Part shown: positions 1-5,366 of the stretch, piece by piece
Numbering within the stretch: the first letter of the stretch is position 1
Layout: each line of letters opens with the position of its first letter
Assembly (NCBI RefSeq): GCF_003028415.1
Contig: NZ_PYSV01000041.1
Location: 1-9,147, forward strand
Direction: 5' to 3'
Origin: Deinococcus arcticus
Lineage (GTDB): Bacteria > Deinococcota > Deinococci > Deinococcales > Deinococcaceae
DNA: 9,147 nucleotides
Made by a program: the position numbers and the translations under genes
Notes under the pieces: generated by a model
What the model was told of the DNA's origin: nothing
Database searches by the model: none
The model's input: only the letters and a program-made list of their open reading frames with translations

Positions 1-86
1 CTGTGGACGCCTTTGCGAGTCATGTCCGTCAGTTCCTGCCGCTCGTGTGCCGTTAACGCCACCACAAACTGTTTCTGTCGCCCCAT
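1..86 (-). CDS. IS630-family transposase, N-terminal fragment (runs off the window)
   Basis: The first 28 codons of a transposase read from an ATG at 86-84 towards the left edge and begin MGRQKQFVVALTAHERQE. This resembles the start of IS630-family DDE transposases, where a short basic stretch leads into 'lt.eEr.eL..m.rkG' before the helix-turn-helix domain. The start lies 22 nt inside an element end (109-124), the usual arrangement for an IS630 family member. It differs from the complete IS630 transposase at 2613-3640, which begins MGRPTRRIEIS, so it belongs to a different IS. It probably belongs to the same IS type as the C-terminal fragment at the right edge, because both carry the same terminal sequence. 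The catalytic domain is not in the window. Confidence 0.72.
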   Translation of the reverse strand, partial: MGRQKQFVVALTAHERQELTDMTRKGVH

Positions 87-124
87 CCCTCAGCTTAGAT
101 CAAGCCAAGCCTGTGGTCATCCAC
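1..124 (-). mobile_element. IS630-family element, transposase-5' end, partial
   Basis: The element end reads, on the minus strand, TA followed by GTGGATGACCACAGGC (124 down to 109), then the transposase start at 86. The same 16 bases next to a TA recur at 9025-9040, beside the transposase C-terminus at the other edge. IS630 elements insert at TA and duplicate it, so the boundary is placed between 124 and the TA at 125-126. The rest of the element lies left of the window. Confidence 0.68.
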
Positions 125-127
125 TAG
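124..127. repeat. CTAG target duplication, left copy
   Basis: CTAG abuts the left terminal repeat of the IS701-type element and is repeated at 3965-3968 abutting its right terminal repeat. IS701 elements are known to favour a 4-bp YTAR target. The C is the last base of the neighbouring IS630 end and TA is that element's own target, so the IS701-type unit inserted exactly at the IS630 junction. Confidence 0.75.
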
Positions 128-141
128 CACGACTTAAACAC
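128..141 (+). repeat. Left terminal inverted repeat of the IS701-type element
   Basis: CACGACTTAAACAC lies 49 nt upstream of the transposase start. Its reverse complement matches 3951-3964 except at one base (G versus T at the fourth position). Outside this block the two ends do not align. Confidence 0.7.
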
Positions 142-190
142 AGGTTTTGGCTTCCTGGACGGCATTCATGCGTGTCTGTCAGGCTGACGC

Positions 191-1483
191 ATGATTTCTG
201 CTCAGGACCATGCCTTGTCCCTGCGGCGCTTCCTGCGTCCCTTTCAGCGCGTGCTGGGACACGCTCGCCGCCGAAAGTGGTGTCCCATTTACCTGCGCGG
301 CTTGATGGCCCCGCTGGAACGCAAAAGTCTGCAACCACTCGCCGAACACGTTGCCCCTGGCCAGTACGCGCAGCTGCACCATTTTGTGACGGTGAGTCCC
401 TGGCAGGATGACCAGATGGGGGCCGTCCTCGCGCGTCAGGCGCAGCGATTGGTCGGGGGCCGGGGTGCCGTGTTGATCGTGGATGACACCGCGTTCCCGA
501 AGCAAGGCACCGGCAGTGTCGGGATCGCGAGGCAGTATTGCGGTGTGCTGGGCAAGGTCGCCAACTGTCGGGTGTTGGTTTCCTTGACCTTAGCGAAGAA
601 CGATCTCCCCGTTCCTTTGGCGCTGCGGTTGTTCCTGCCCCAGGCATGGACGGATGACCCAGAACGATGTGTTGCCGCCGGTGTCCCACAGGGACACCGG
701 CTGTTTCTGACCAAGAAGGAGTTAGCCCTGCAGGAGATCGACCGAGTTCGGCAGCACGGCGTCACCTTCAAAGTCGTCGTGGCAGATGCTGGCTATGGAA
801 ACAGCGCCGAGTTTCGTGGAGCACTCACGGCGCGGGGGCTGACCTGGGCGGTCGGTGTCCCAGGCACGCAAAAGGTGTACTCCACGAAGGTCGGGATGCT
901 GACGGAGCGGAGATCCAATACGGGTCGACTCCTGGTCCCCGTTCCCGACGAGCCACGCAAAAGCGTGGCTCAGGTGTTGCATGACCTGCCGCCGCACAAA
1001 TGGGTTTCACGCACCTGGCGCAAGGGCACCAAAGGACCGCTGCACGCACGCTTTGCGGTCATGCGCGTCCGGGTTGCCGACGGTGGGGCACTTCATGACG
1101 GGTCCCACTTGCCCGGTGACGAAGCCTGGGTCGTTGGCGAACGTCGGCCCAGTGGGGAGCGGAAGTACTACCTCACCAATCATCCAGCCAACACGTCAAA
1201 AATCGAGTTGATCCGCGACATCAAGGCTCGGTGGTCCTGCGAGCAGGTCCATCAGCAACTCAAAGAAGAGCTGGGGCTTGATCACTTTGAAGGCCGTTCA
1301 TGGCGAGGGTTGCACCATCACACACTGCTCTGCTTGACCGCGATGCTCTATCTGCAAGCCCTTCGATTGGTCACGGTAACCGTTGACCCTGAGGGCTGGC
1401 GACCAACCTTGCCACAAGTACGCCAACTGACGTGCCCTGTCCTGTGGTGCCCGTACTGCTCAAGGGGAATCGGGTACGGTTGA
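191..1483 (+). CDS. IS701-family DDE transposase
   Basis: This 430-residue protein catalyses DNA cutting and strand transfer for the surrounding element. It shows the family's hallmarks: VLIVDDTAFPKQG (Asp98/Asp99, first acidic residue), VVVADAGYGNS (Asp199, second), and RWSCEQVHQQLK. In the last, Arg347-x3-Glu351-x6-Lys358 matches the R-E-K signature around the catalytic glutamate of IS4-related transposases. Motifs 'SVGIARQYCG', 'KYYLTN' and 'LGLDHFEGRSW' are also typical of IS701 proteins. The ATG at 191 gives the start MISAQDHALSLRRFL, which fits related proteins. The length is near normal for the family. The extreme C-terminus (LTCPVLWCPYCSRGIGYG) follows directly on 'PTLPQVRQ', where I would expect some more residues, so the tail may be altered. 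A second gene starts 5 nt after its stop codon. Confidence 0.92.
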   Translation: MISAQDHALSLRRFLRPFQRVLGHARRRKWCPIYLRGLMAPLERKSLQPLAEHVAPGQYAQLHHFVTVSPWQDDQMGAVLARQAQRLVGGRGAVLIVDDTAFPKQGTGSVGIARQYCGVLGKVANCRVLVSLTLAKNDLPVPLALRLFLPQAWTDDPERCVAAGVPQGHRLFLTKKELALQEIDRVRQHGVTFKVVVADAGYGNSAEFRGALTARGLTWAVGVPGTQKVYSTKVGMLTERRSNTGRLLVPVPDEPRKSVAQVLHDLPPHKWVSRTWRKGTKGPLHARFAVMRVRVADGGALHDGSHLPGDEAWVVGERRPSGERKYYLTNHPANTSKIELIRDIKARWSCEQVHQQLKEELGLDHFEGRSWRGLHHHTLLCLTAMLYLQALRLVTVTVDPEGWRPTLPQVRQLTCPVLWCPYCSRGIGYG

Positions 1484-1488
1484 TCACG

Positions 1489-1911
1489 ATGCTGGAGGTC
1501 TACACCGTTCGACTTCACCACGATGGACAGCCGGAACAGATCGCTGAGATGTCCGTGCTTGAGGATGAGGCGCAGGGTCTGATTCGTGTTCGGGTGGCCA
1601 CGTCGTTGCGCGTCTACGAGGGGCAGGACAGTGGTTTCTTTGAAACACTCTGCGTGGTGCGCCGCAAGTTGGAGCACGACGGTCTGCTGTTGTGCGTTCA
1701 AGGCGCCATGCTTGGGGTCTATCCGTCCCCGATGGCGCTCTCCATGGGCGCACGTGTCGCTTATCGGCTCGCCTTGGGCCAACCTGCGAAAACAGCGGAC
1801 CTCGTCGACCTCTTTGAGCCTGTAGACAAAATGGGGAGTACGGTCGAAGAACAAGCCCAGTGGTACAACCTGTGGTTCCACAGCCTCAGCGCGTCATCCG
1901 AGCTTCAATAA
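1489..1911 (+). CDS. Uncharacterised passenger protein, 140 aa, abutting the IS701 transposase
   Basis: I cannot name a function. The protein is soluble-looking, with no signal peptide or membrane segment. It begins MLEVYTVRLHHDGQ and contains 'IAEMSVLEDEAQG', 'VVRRKLEHDGLLLCVQGA' and 'YPSPMALSMGARVAYRLALG'. The last two resemble a widespread family of small hypothetical proteins with a pattern like 'YPSgM...MG.G..AY.L..G..a...dLVdiF'; here 'TADLVDLFEPV' follows (recollection, not a search). Some members may lie next to secreted toxins, which would suggest immunity proteins, but that is inference. The ATG at 1489 is preferred because it gives a natural N-terminus. It lies 5 nt after the transposase stop with no clear ribosome site, so translation may be coupled to the transposase. 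A strong hairpin follows the stop codon. Confidence 0.72.
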   Translation: MLEVYTVRLHHDGQPEQIAEMSVLEDEAQGLIRVRVATSLRVYEGQDSGFFETLCVVRRKLEHDGLLLCVQGAMLGVYPSPMALSMGARVAYRLALGQPAKTADLVDLFEPVDKMGSTVEEQAQWYNLWFHSLSASSELQ

Positions 1912-1955
1912 CGTCTTGAAGGCGTGCTCATCCTTGTTTGCACGCCCCCAAGACG
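1912..1955 (+). terminator. Long imperfect hairpin after the passenger gene
   Basis: Directly after the stop codon, CGTCTTG (1912-1918) pairs with CAAGACG (1949-1955), and GGCGTGC (1921-1927) pairs with GCACGCC (1940-1946). An AA/CC internal mismatch separates the two 7-bp stems and the loop is 12 nt. No T-tract follows, so it is either a non-canonical terminator or a structure separating the passenger gene from the exported-protein gene downstream. Confidence 0.55.
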
Positions 1956-2034
1956 CAGCGCCGCATAACCCTCGCCGATTGCGACAGGCAGATTGGCACA
2001 CTTCGGCCCATTTCCCACGTACAGTCAATGCTCG

Positions 2035-2580
2035 ATGACCTTGAGATTCATCACGCGCATCAGCCTGACTGGCCTGAGCCTCTTGGGTCTGGCGGGCGCC
2101 TGGCAGCTGGATCTTGGGGCCATGCGGGTAGATGCAGCCCGAAATCTGACGGTGCCTTGTGCGCAGCCCCAGGTGGCCTTGGTCCCATTCACTTGCACCG
2201 TCCATCCCCCCACGGTCTCAGATTGGACGGTCACCATGACGGCGTCCTGGCACTGTGTGACCGATGAGCGCCACTTGGGTCTGCGGGCCGATGACGGCAC
2301 GCCTCTTACCCGAACCTACAGTGTGCGTCCGGGCGAGACCATCACGACGCCCGAAGGGGTGAAGGTCACCACTCCCACGAAATGGCGAGACGCCAGTGCG
2401 ACCACCGCGCAAATTACAGTCAGCCGGGTCAGTGCCGCTGATCTGCCTGTGCCCCTGGACGCGGAGTATTCGCCCAACGTCATTCCGCTGTACCGCGTTC
2501 AGGCGTCTGAAGCGTTGGTGTCTGGCAAAGGCGCGTTTTCCATCAGTGTGCCGACGGGTTCGTACGCCAGAGAGTACCTA
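2035..2580 (+). pseudogene. Predicted exported protein, 5' part, disrupted by an IS630 element
   Basis: I do not recognise this protein. From the ATG at 2035 it starts MTLRFITRISLTGLSLLGLAGAW: two arginines then a hydrophobic core, consistent with a signal peptide or N-terminal anchor. A TTG at 1993 would add 14 residues and bury the signal, so 2035 is preferred, although no clear ribosome site is visible. The mature part (about residues 35-180) is rich in Thr, Val and Pro with few charges, suggesting an all-beta extracytoplasmic domain. At codon 182 (cta, 2578-2580) the reading frame runs into the IS630 element at 2581 and ends at a chance stop at 2806-2808. Precise removal of the IS plus one TA joins this frame to 3662-3958 without a stop, giving an ancestral product of 280 residues. 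Confidence 0.6.
2579..2580. repeat. TA target duplication, left copy, of the inner IS630
   Basis: TA lies directly before the left end of the element (AGTAGCT...) and recurs at 3660-3661 directly after the right end (...AGCTACT). TA duplication is the signature of IS630-family insertion. Confidence 0.75.
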
Positions 2581-2612
2581 AGTAGCTGGTGGATAAGAAG
2601 TAGGATTCGGGC

Positions 2613-3140
2613 ATGGGCCGCCCTACGCGACGAATCGAGATCAGCGAAGCTGCTGACCAGCAGCTCCGTGCGCTGGAATTCAATGTCCACGTGCATCCGA
2701 AAGTGCGCTTTCGGGCGACCCTGCTTCGGTTGCACCGCGCCGGCTGGACGGTCACGCAGCTCGCGCAGCACTTTGATCGGAATCCGCAAGCGGTGCACAA
2801 CGATCTGACGCGTTTTGAGCAGCAGGGCCTCGCGGGGCTTGCCGATGGGCAAGCCCCAGGCAAACCGCCGCTGGTCACCGCTGTGATCGAGCCGTTCCTC
2901 CACGAGAAACTGCGAGAAGACCGCTTCTGGACGGCCGCACTGCTCTGCGAGGCCGTCGCACAGCAGTTTCAGGTGACGATCAGTCCAAGAACCATGGCCC
3001 AGCATCTGCACCGCCTGGGTTACACCTGGAAGCGGGCGAGGTACTCGCCCGCCAAAACGCTCGACCCAACCCTGCAACGGGAACACGCCGCGTCCATCGA
3101 GACGCTGAAAAGGGGGCACTGGATGGCAAACTCCGGTTGA
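2613..3140 (+). CDS. IS630-family transposase, upstream frame (OrfA, DNA-binding part)
   Basis: This 175-residue frame holds the N-terminal DNA-binding half of an IS630 transposase. Residues 30-80 carry the helix-turn-helix region (RATLLRLHRAGWTVTQLAQHF, then NPQAVHNDLTRFEQQGLAGL). The usual Pro-rich linker follows, and then a second helical domain with 'TISPRTMAQHLHRLGYTWKRARYSP', a conserved segment just before the catalytic core. The frame ends at 3138-3140, shortly after a run of four A and five G (3108-3116). Moving to the -1 frame there continues as KGALDGKLRLSFLDQTG, which is the expected family sequence. A fused product would be about 342 residues, the normal family length, so OrfA is half of one protein. 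Confidence 0.85.
   Translation: MGRPTRRIEISEAADQQLRALEFNVHVHPKVRFRATLLRLHRAGWTVTQLAQHFDRNPQAVHNDLTRFEQQGLAGLADGQAPGKPPLVTAVIEPFLHEKLREDRFWTAALLCEAVAQQFQVTISPRTMAQHLHRLGYTWKRARYSPAKTLDPTLQREHAASIETLKRGHWMANSG
3108..3116 (+). other. Candidate -1 frameshift site (A4G5) in the IS630 transposase
   Basis: AAAAGGGGG lies at the only place where OrfA must shift by -1 to enter OrfB and restore the family sequence. Homopolymer runs such as this support ribosomal or polymerase slippage, and several IS630 elements are known to use programmed frameshifting. A simple one-base indel mutation would give the same picture. Confidence 0.5.
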
Positions 3141-3640
3141 GTTTTCTGGATCAGACGGGCCTGGGGTTGATGCTCTCGATTGGTTCGACGTGGACGCCTC
3201 GGGGCTCGGGGTGTCAGTTCGAGATCCCCACGCGATGGGGATCAAGTGGACGCATCAACCTCATGGGCTGTTTCACGTTTGACGGGGCCGAGACCCGCCT
3301 GGACGTGCGCGAATTGAACGGAAACTGCACGGGCGAACAGGTCATGGCCTTCCTCGATACCGTGGCACGGACCTGTGAGCCCCAGCGGTTGACCGTGGTG
3401 GTGTTGGACAATGCGCCCTTTCACAAGGGCGCGGCCCTGCGCGGGAAGATCCCACAGTGGGAGGCTCAGGGACTGTATCGCCGGTATCTGCCGCCCTACG
3501 CGCCAATGTTGAATCACATCGAGACCGTCTGGCGACAACTCAAGGGCTTTTTGATGCCCAGGCGCTGCTATGACTCTGTTGCTCAGCTGCGCGACGCCCT
3601 CGGCGCCGCTTTAACTGCCCTCGGTGCTCGATTTATCTAA
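3110..3640 (+). CDS. IS630-family transposase, downstream frame (OrfB, catalytic part)
   Basis: This frame carries the DDE catalytic core. The first Asp is in LSFLDQTGLGL (codon at 3149). The second is in VVVLDNAPFHKG. The Glu is in YAPMLNHIETVWRQLKG, the highly conserved IS630 'N.iE..W..lK' motif, with 37 residues between the second Asp and the Glu. A TTG at 3137 could serve as a start, but it would lie directly at the first catalytic Asp. OrfB is therefore most likely expressed only as a fusion with OrfA by -1 slippage at 3108-3116; coordinates are given from that point. The C-terminus (ALGAALTALGARFI) ends 19 nt before the element end. If the slip is not productive, the element is a decayed copy. 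Confidence 0.82.
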   Translation, partial: KGALDGKLRLSFLDQTGLGLMLSIGSTWTPRGSGCQFEIPTRWGSSGRINLMGCFTFDGAETRLDVRELNGNCTGEQVMAFLDTVARTCEPQRLTVVVLDNAPFHKGAALRGKIPQWEAQGLYRRYLPPYAPMLNHIETVWRQLKGFLMPRRCYDSVAQLRDALGAALTALGARFI

Positions 3641-3659
3641 AATACATCCGCGAGCTACT

Positions 3660-3661
3660 TA
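3660..3661. repeat. TA target duplication, right copy, of the inner IS630
   Basis: TA follows the right end AGCTACT (3653-3659). The disrupted gene resumes at 3662. Confidence 0.75.
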
Positions 3662-3958
3662 ATGCCAGTCAAGCTTCAGGAGATATTCGATCTCCATGGC
3701 GCAGAGGATGCAGCAGCCGATGAAGACAGTCCATCCTTGCTGATCAGAATTTGGCGAAAGGATCAAGTGGCGGTGGTGACAGAGAACGCCATCACGTTCT
3801 CGACCAGTGTGTTGGATGACATCTTTTTTACGGCTTACCGTCTCTCCAAACCCATACCCTATGGAGATTCTGGCACTCAGGCCGGTTCCGAAACGCCGCT
3901 GCGTTCTCAGGCGCTGGGTGGTCTTTCAGCGGTGTGTGGGGCAGACGTTCGTGTTTAA
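3662..3958 (+). pseudogene. Predicted exported protein, 3' part, separated by the IS630
   Basis: After precise excision of the IS, codon cta (2578-2580) is followed in frame by this 98-residue stretch starting MPVKLQEIFDLHGAED. It includes an acidic segment (AEDAAADEDSP) and a core with alternating hydrophobic residues (LLIRIWRKDQVAVV). The family is not recognised. It can also be read as a separate ORF from the ATG at 3662, but that ATG directly abuts the TA and has only IS sequence upstream. The stop codon TAA (3956-3958) lies inside the right terminal repeat of the IS701-type unit, so the C-terminus is defined by the mobile element and may not be native. The last 30 residues look low in structure and may be out of the original frame. 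Confidence 0.5.
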
Positions 3959-3964
3959 GTAGTG
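3951..3964 (-). repeat. Right terminal inverted repeat of the IS701-type element
   Basis: GTGTTTAAGTAGTG is the reverse complement of CACTACTTAAACAC and matches the left end at 13 of 14 positions. CTAG follows immediately. Confidence 0.7.
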
Positions 3965-3968
3965 CTAG
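3965..3968. repeat. CTAG target duplication, right copy
   Basis: CTAG is directly outside the right terminal repeat and identical to 124-127 on the other side of the element. Confidence 0.75.
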
Positions 3969-3987
3969 TGGTCACGTGGTCTGTGGT

Positions 3988-4560
3988 TCACGGTGTGAAT
4001 GGTGCAGGAAGGCTTGCGGGGCTGCCCGCACCTAGACTGACAGGGACGGTGGCCGGGTTCCCGTTATGATCCTCCAGGTAGGCGAGGAATTCTGCTGAGC
4101 CGTCGCGCCATCCCGCCAGCAGTAACAGATGAAACTCGTCGAACAGCCCCTGCTGGTGCCCGGTTGCAAACTGTTCTCGCGCCCATTTGTCACTGGGCCA
4201 CTGGGTGGTGGGGTGAATCGTCCAGTTCCCGCACCAATCAACATGACCGCCCCACACGGCCGACACCGCCTCGGCCCAGCCCAGGGCGAACCGGGTGTCC
4301 ACGGCGAGCACGGACCGCGTGGGTTGCGCGTACCACTCCGGGGATCCGGCACTGCTGGCCAGGACAATGTGCAGTTCGTGGCCCTCGTGATGACCGAACA
4401 GCAGACCGCCGCACACGCGTGCTGGCAGGTGCAACTGCTGAAACAGCGAATCGACAACATTGGGCTGCAAAACAATTCGTTCGACCGCTTTTTTCGGGGT
4501 CCTGACCGAGTCCTTCCGAGGGATTGGGGTCATGACGTGGTGCTGTAGCAGGCGCATCAT
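3988..4560 (-). CDS. Degenerate JAB/MPN-like protein, 190 aa
   Basis: The protein resembles the JAB/MPN (JAMM) fold, whose active members are zinc isopeptidases acting on ubiquitin-like conjugates. A glycine-rich strand, VCGGLLFGHHEGHELHIVLA (residues 49-68), matches the family's 'E.GG.LlG' start. HVDWCGNWTIHPTTQWPSD (residues 106-124) matches 'yvGeWHsHP....pS..D', followed by 'FDEFHLLLLAGWRDGSAEFLAYL' as the next two strands. The metal site looks broken: the Glu before GG is absent, the first His of H-x-H is Thr114 (only His116 remains), and the final Asp is Trp. It is therefore probably a non-catalytic binding protein or a divergent relative. The ATG at 4560 was chosen; longer reading would overlap the divergent XRE gene, and an ATG at 4533 is also possible. 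No signal peptide. It is divergent from 4642-4866 across 81 bp. Confidence 0.6.
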   Translation of the reverse strand: MMRLLQHHVMTPIPRKDSVRTPKKAVERIVLQPNVVDSLFQQLHLPARVCGGLLFGHHEGHELHIVLASSAGSPEWYAQPTRSVLAVDTRFALGWAEAVSAVWGGHVDWCGNWTIHPTTQWPSDKWAREQFATGHQQGLFDEFHLLLLAGWRDGSAEFLAYLEDHNGNPATVPVSLGAGSPASLPAPFTP

Positions 4561-4641
4561 GTCCCGAGTGTACGGTCTCAGGAACCGAATTGCTAGGTTT
4601 AGAGTGTAGACTGACGGTCCAGTGTCAGGCAGTGTGACCGG
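4561..4641. promoter_or_regulatory. Divergent promoter region with repeated AGTGT motifs
   Basis: This 81-bp gap separates the JAB-like gene from the XRE gene and must hold both promoters. AGTGT occurs four times in the same orientation (4567, 4603, 4621, 4631). The last two extend to CAGTGT(C/G)A and are exactly 10 bp apart, next to the XRE start. A short dyad, ACTG (4610-4613) with CAGT (4620-4623), overlaps them. These are candidate operator sites for autoregulation by the XRE protein; I could not place convincing -35/-10 boxes. Confidence 0.4.
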
Positions 4642-4866
4642 ATGCCTCCCAGCGCCGCCCGTCTGCGGTTCGCCGCTCACGTAAGGCGCTTACGCAAACA
4701 AGCGCGTTGGTCGCAGGAAGACCTTGGGGATCACGCGGGGATCCACCGGACCTACATCGGTGCCATTGAACGCGGCGAGGCCAATCTCACGCTTGATCAC
4801 ATGCAGCGCCTCGCCGACGCGCTCAACGTCGACGTCAGCGAGTTCCTTCAGCCTGATCAGACCTGA
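4642..4866 (+). CDS. Small XRE-family helix-turn-helix regulator, 74 aa
   Basis: The whole protein is one Cro/CI-type helix-turn-helix domain: FAAHVRRLRKQARWSQEDLG (helices 1-2), then DHAGIHRTYIGAIERGEANL (recognition helix region), then LDHMQRLADALNVDVSEFL. 'HRTYIGAIERGE' and 'L..LADALNV....FL' are typical of short autoregulators, including restriction-modification controller (C) proteins. No restriction or methylase gene is present here, so a repressor role for the divergent gene at 3988-4560 and for itself is more likely (inference). The ATG at 4642 is the natural start for a protein of this size. It converges with the antitoxin-like gene, with 20 nt between stop codons. Confidence 0.88.
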   Translation: MPPSAARLRFAAHVRRLRKQARWSQEDLGDHAGIHRTYIGAIERGEANLTLDHMQRLADALNVDVSEFLQPDQT

Positions 4867-4886
4867 AGACCATTTCACCGGAGCAG

Positions 4887-5360
4887 TCATTCTTCCAAGT
4901 TGATGTCAGGCTGCGGCAACGTCGCGGCTAACGCCCATGCTTCCGGTGTCACCACAGCTGGAACACTCTGCTCGCTGTCCAACAGACGCCGTGTTGCCCA
5001 GAGACCAGGTAGGCCAGCGTGCTGCAGGTAGGTCAGGGGAGAGGCGCCCTGGAATGGCAGCCGGGCGTTTGGCTGCCGTAACCACGTCGCCCCTGCCCGC
5101 GCGCCATATGAGGCGTCAAGTGACGAGCAAATCCCCGTCAATAATGAGGCCCGCAACAATTGATCTACGGTCAAGGTCGGTGGGCTTTGACCCGCCGCGA
5201 CGCGGTGAATTCTCTGGATACCGATCTTCAATAGACGGCTCTGCTCCGACGCCGAAAGCTCGAACACGGTGAGAAGCCGCAACACAGCAGGCAAAGCCCC
5301 CGACAGGCGCGCACGTTCTCCCGAAGACGTGAGTGGTGAGGACTCTTCAATAGACGTCAT
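4887..5360 (-). CDS. Xre/MbcA/ParS-type antitoxin-like protein, 157 aa, without visible toxin
   Basis: The two-domain layout is that of Xre/MbcA/ParS antitoxins (DUF2384). An N-terminal helical domain (about residues 25-85; LLTVFELSASEQSRLL, then LKIGIQRIHRVAAGQSPPTL) would bind DNA. The C-terminal toxin-binding region carries the signature WLRQPNARLPFQGASPLTYL (residues 93-112) followed by LPGLWATRRLLD, matching 'WL..pN..l.G.sPl.lL.....G...v...Ld'. These antitoxins normally neutralise a RES-domain toxin (which degrades NAD+) encoded next to them. No RES-like gene is adjacent or elsewhere in the window. The ATG at 5360 was preferred over an upstream TTG (5378) because GAGGGG sits 7 nt before it. 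It may be solitary, pair with an unrelated toxin, or act on a chromosomal toxin. Confidence 0.78.
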   Translation of the reverse strand: MTSIEESSPLTSSGERARLSGALPAVLRLLTVFELSASEQSRLLKIGIQRIHRVAAGQSPPTLTVDQLLRASLLTGICSSLDASYGARAGATWLRQPNARLPFQGASPLTYLQHAGLPGLWATRRLLDSEQSVPAVVTPEAWALAATLPQPDINLEE

Positions 5361-5366
5361 GCGTGT

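Larger units (their letters stand above)
2581..3659 (+). mobile_element. Complete IS630-family element (1079 bp) inside the passenger gene
   Basis: The left end reads AGTAGCTGGTGGAT and the right end, reverse-complemented, AGTAGCTCGCGGAT: inverted repeats with 12 of 14 identical. TA flanks both sides. The element holds only a transposase split over two frames. The length fits an IS630 member of about 1.1 kb. It differs in sequence from the IS630 whose ends lie at the window edges. Confidence 0.85.
128..3964 (+). mobile_element. IS701-family element carrying passenger genes (3.8 kb, itself interrupted)
   Basis: The unit starts with CACGACTTAAACAC (128-141) and ends with GTGTTTAAGTAGTG (3951-3964). 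The ends are inverted repeats matching at 13 of 14 positions, with CTAG directly outside each. Between them lie an IS701-family transposase (191-1483), an uncharacterised gene (1489-1911), a strong hairpin (1912-1955) and an exported-protein gene split by an IS630 insertion (2581-3659). Removing the IS630 and one TA leaves about 2756 bp, well above a typical single-gene IS701 element. This is the layout of a transporter IS, in which one pair of IS ends mobilises extra genes. An alternative is that the cargo was captured between the ends of two IS copies and the inner ends were lost. No second transposase remnant is certain, but see 3861-3962. Confidence 0.68.

Noticed and set aside
109..127. 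19-bp inverted match with 9022-9040 as a possible attachment or recombination site
   Set aside because: The match is fully explained as the two ends of an IS630-type element next to TA, because transposase N- and C-termini lie just inside each end.
117..689. Minus-strand frame of 190 codons over the start of the IS701 transposase
   Set aside because: It is antisense to a well-supported transposase and is Arg/Pro-rich low-complexity sequence typical of GC-rich shadows.
1348..1881. Minus-strand frame of 177 codons opposite the passenger gene
   Set aside because: It crosses the transposase/passenger boundary and shows no family features, whereas the plus-strand reading has a coherent protein and a hairpin after its stop.
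2499..3245. Minus-strand frame of 248 codons across the inner IS630
   Set aside because: It runs antisense to the IS630 transposase and across the IS boundary, with no recognisable motifs.
4129..4548. Plus-strand frames opposite the JAB-like gene
   Set aside because: They lack recognisable motifs and ribosome sites. The minus-strand protein shows ordered hydrophobic strands and JAB-like motifs and has a divergent regulator, which supports the minus strand as coding.
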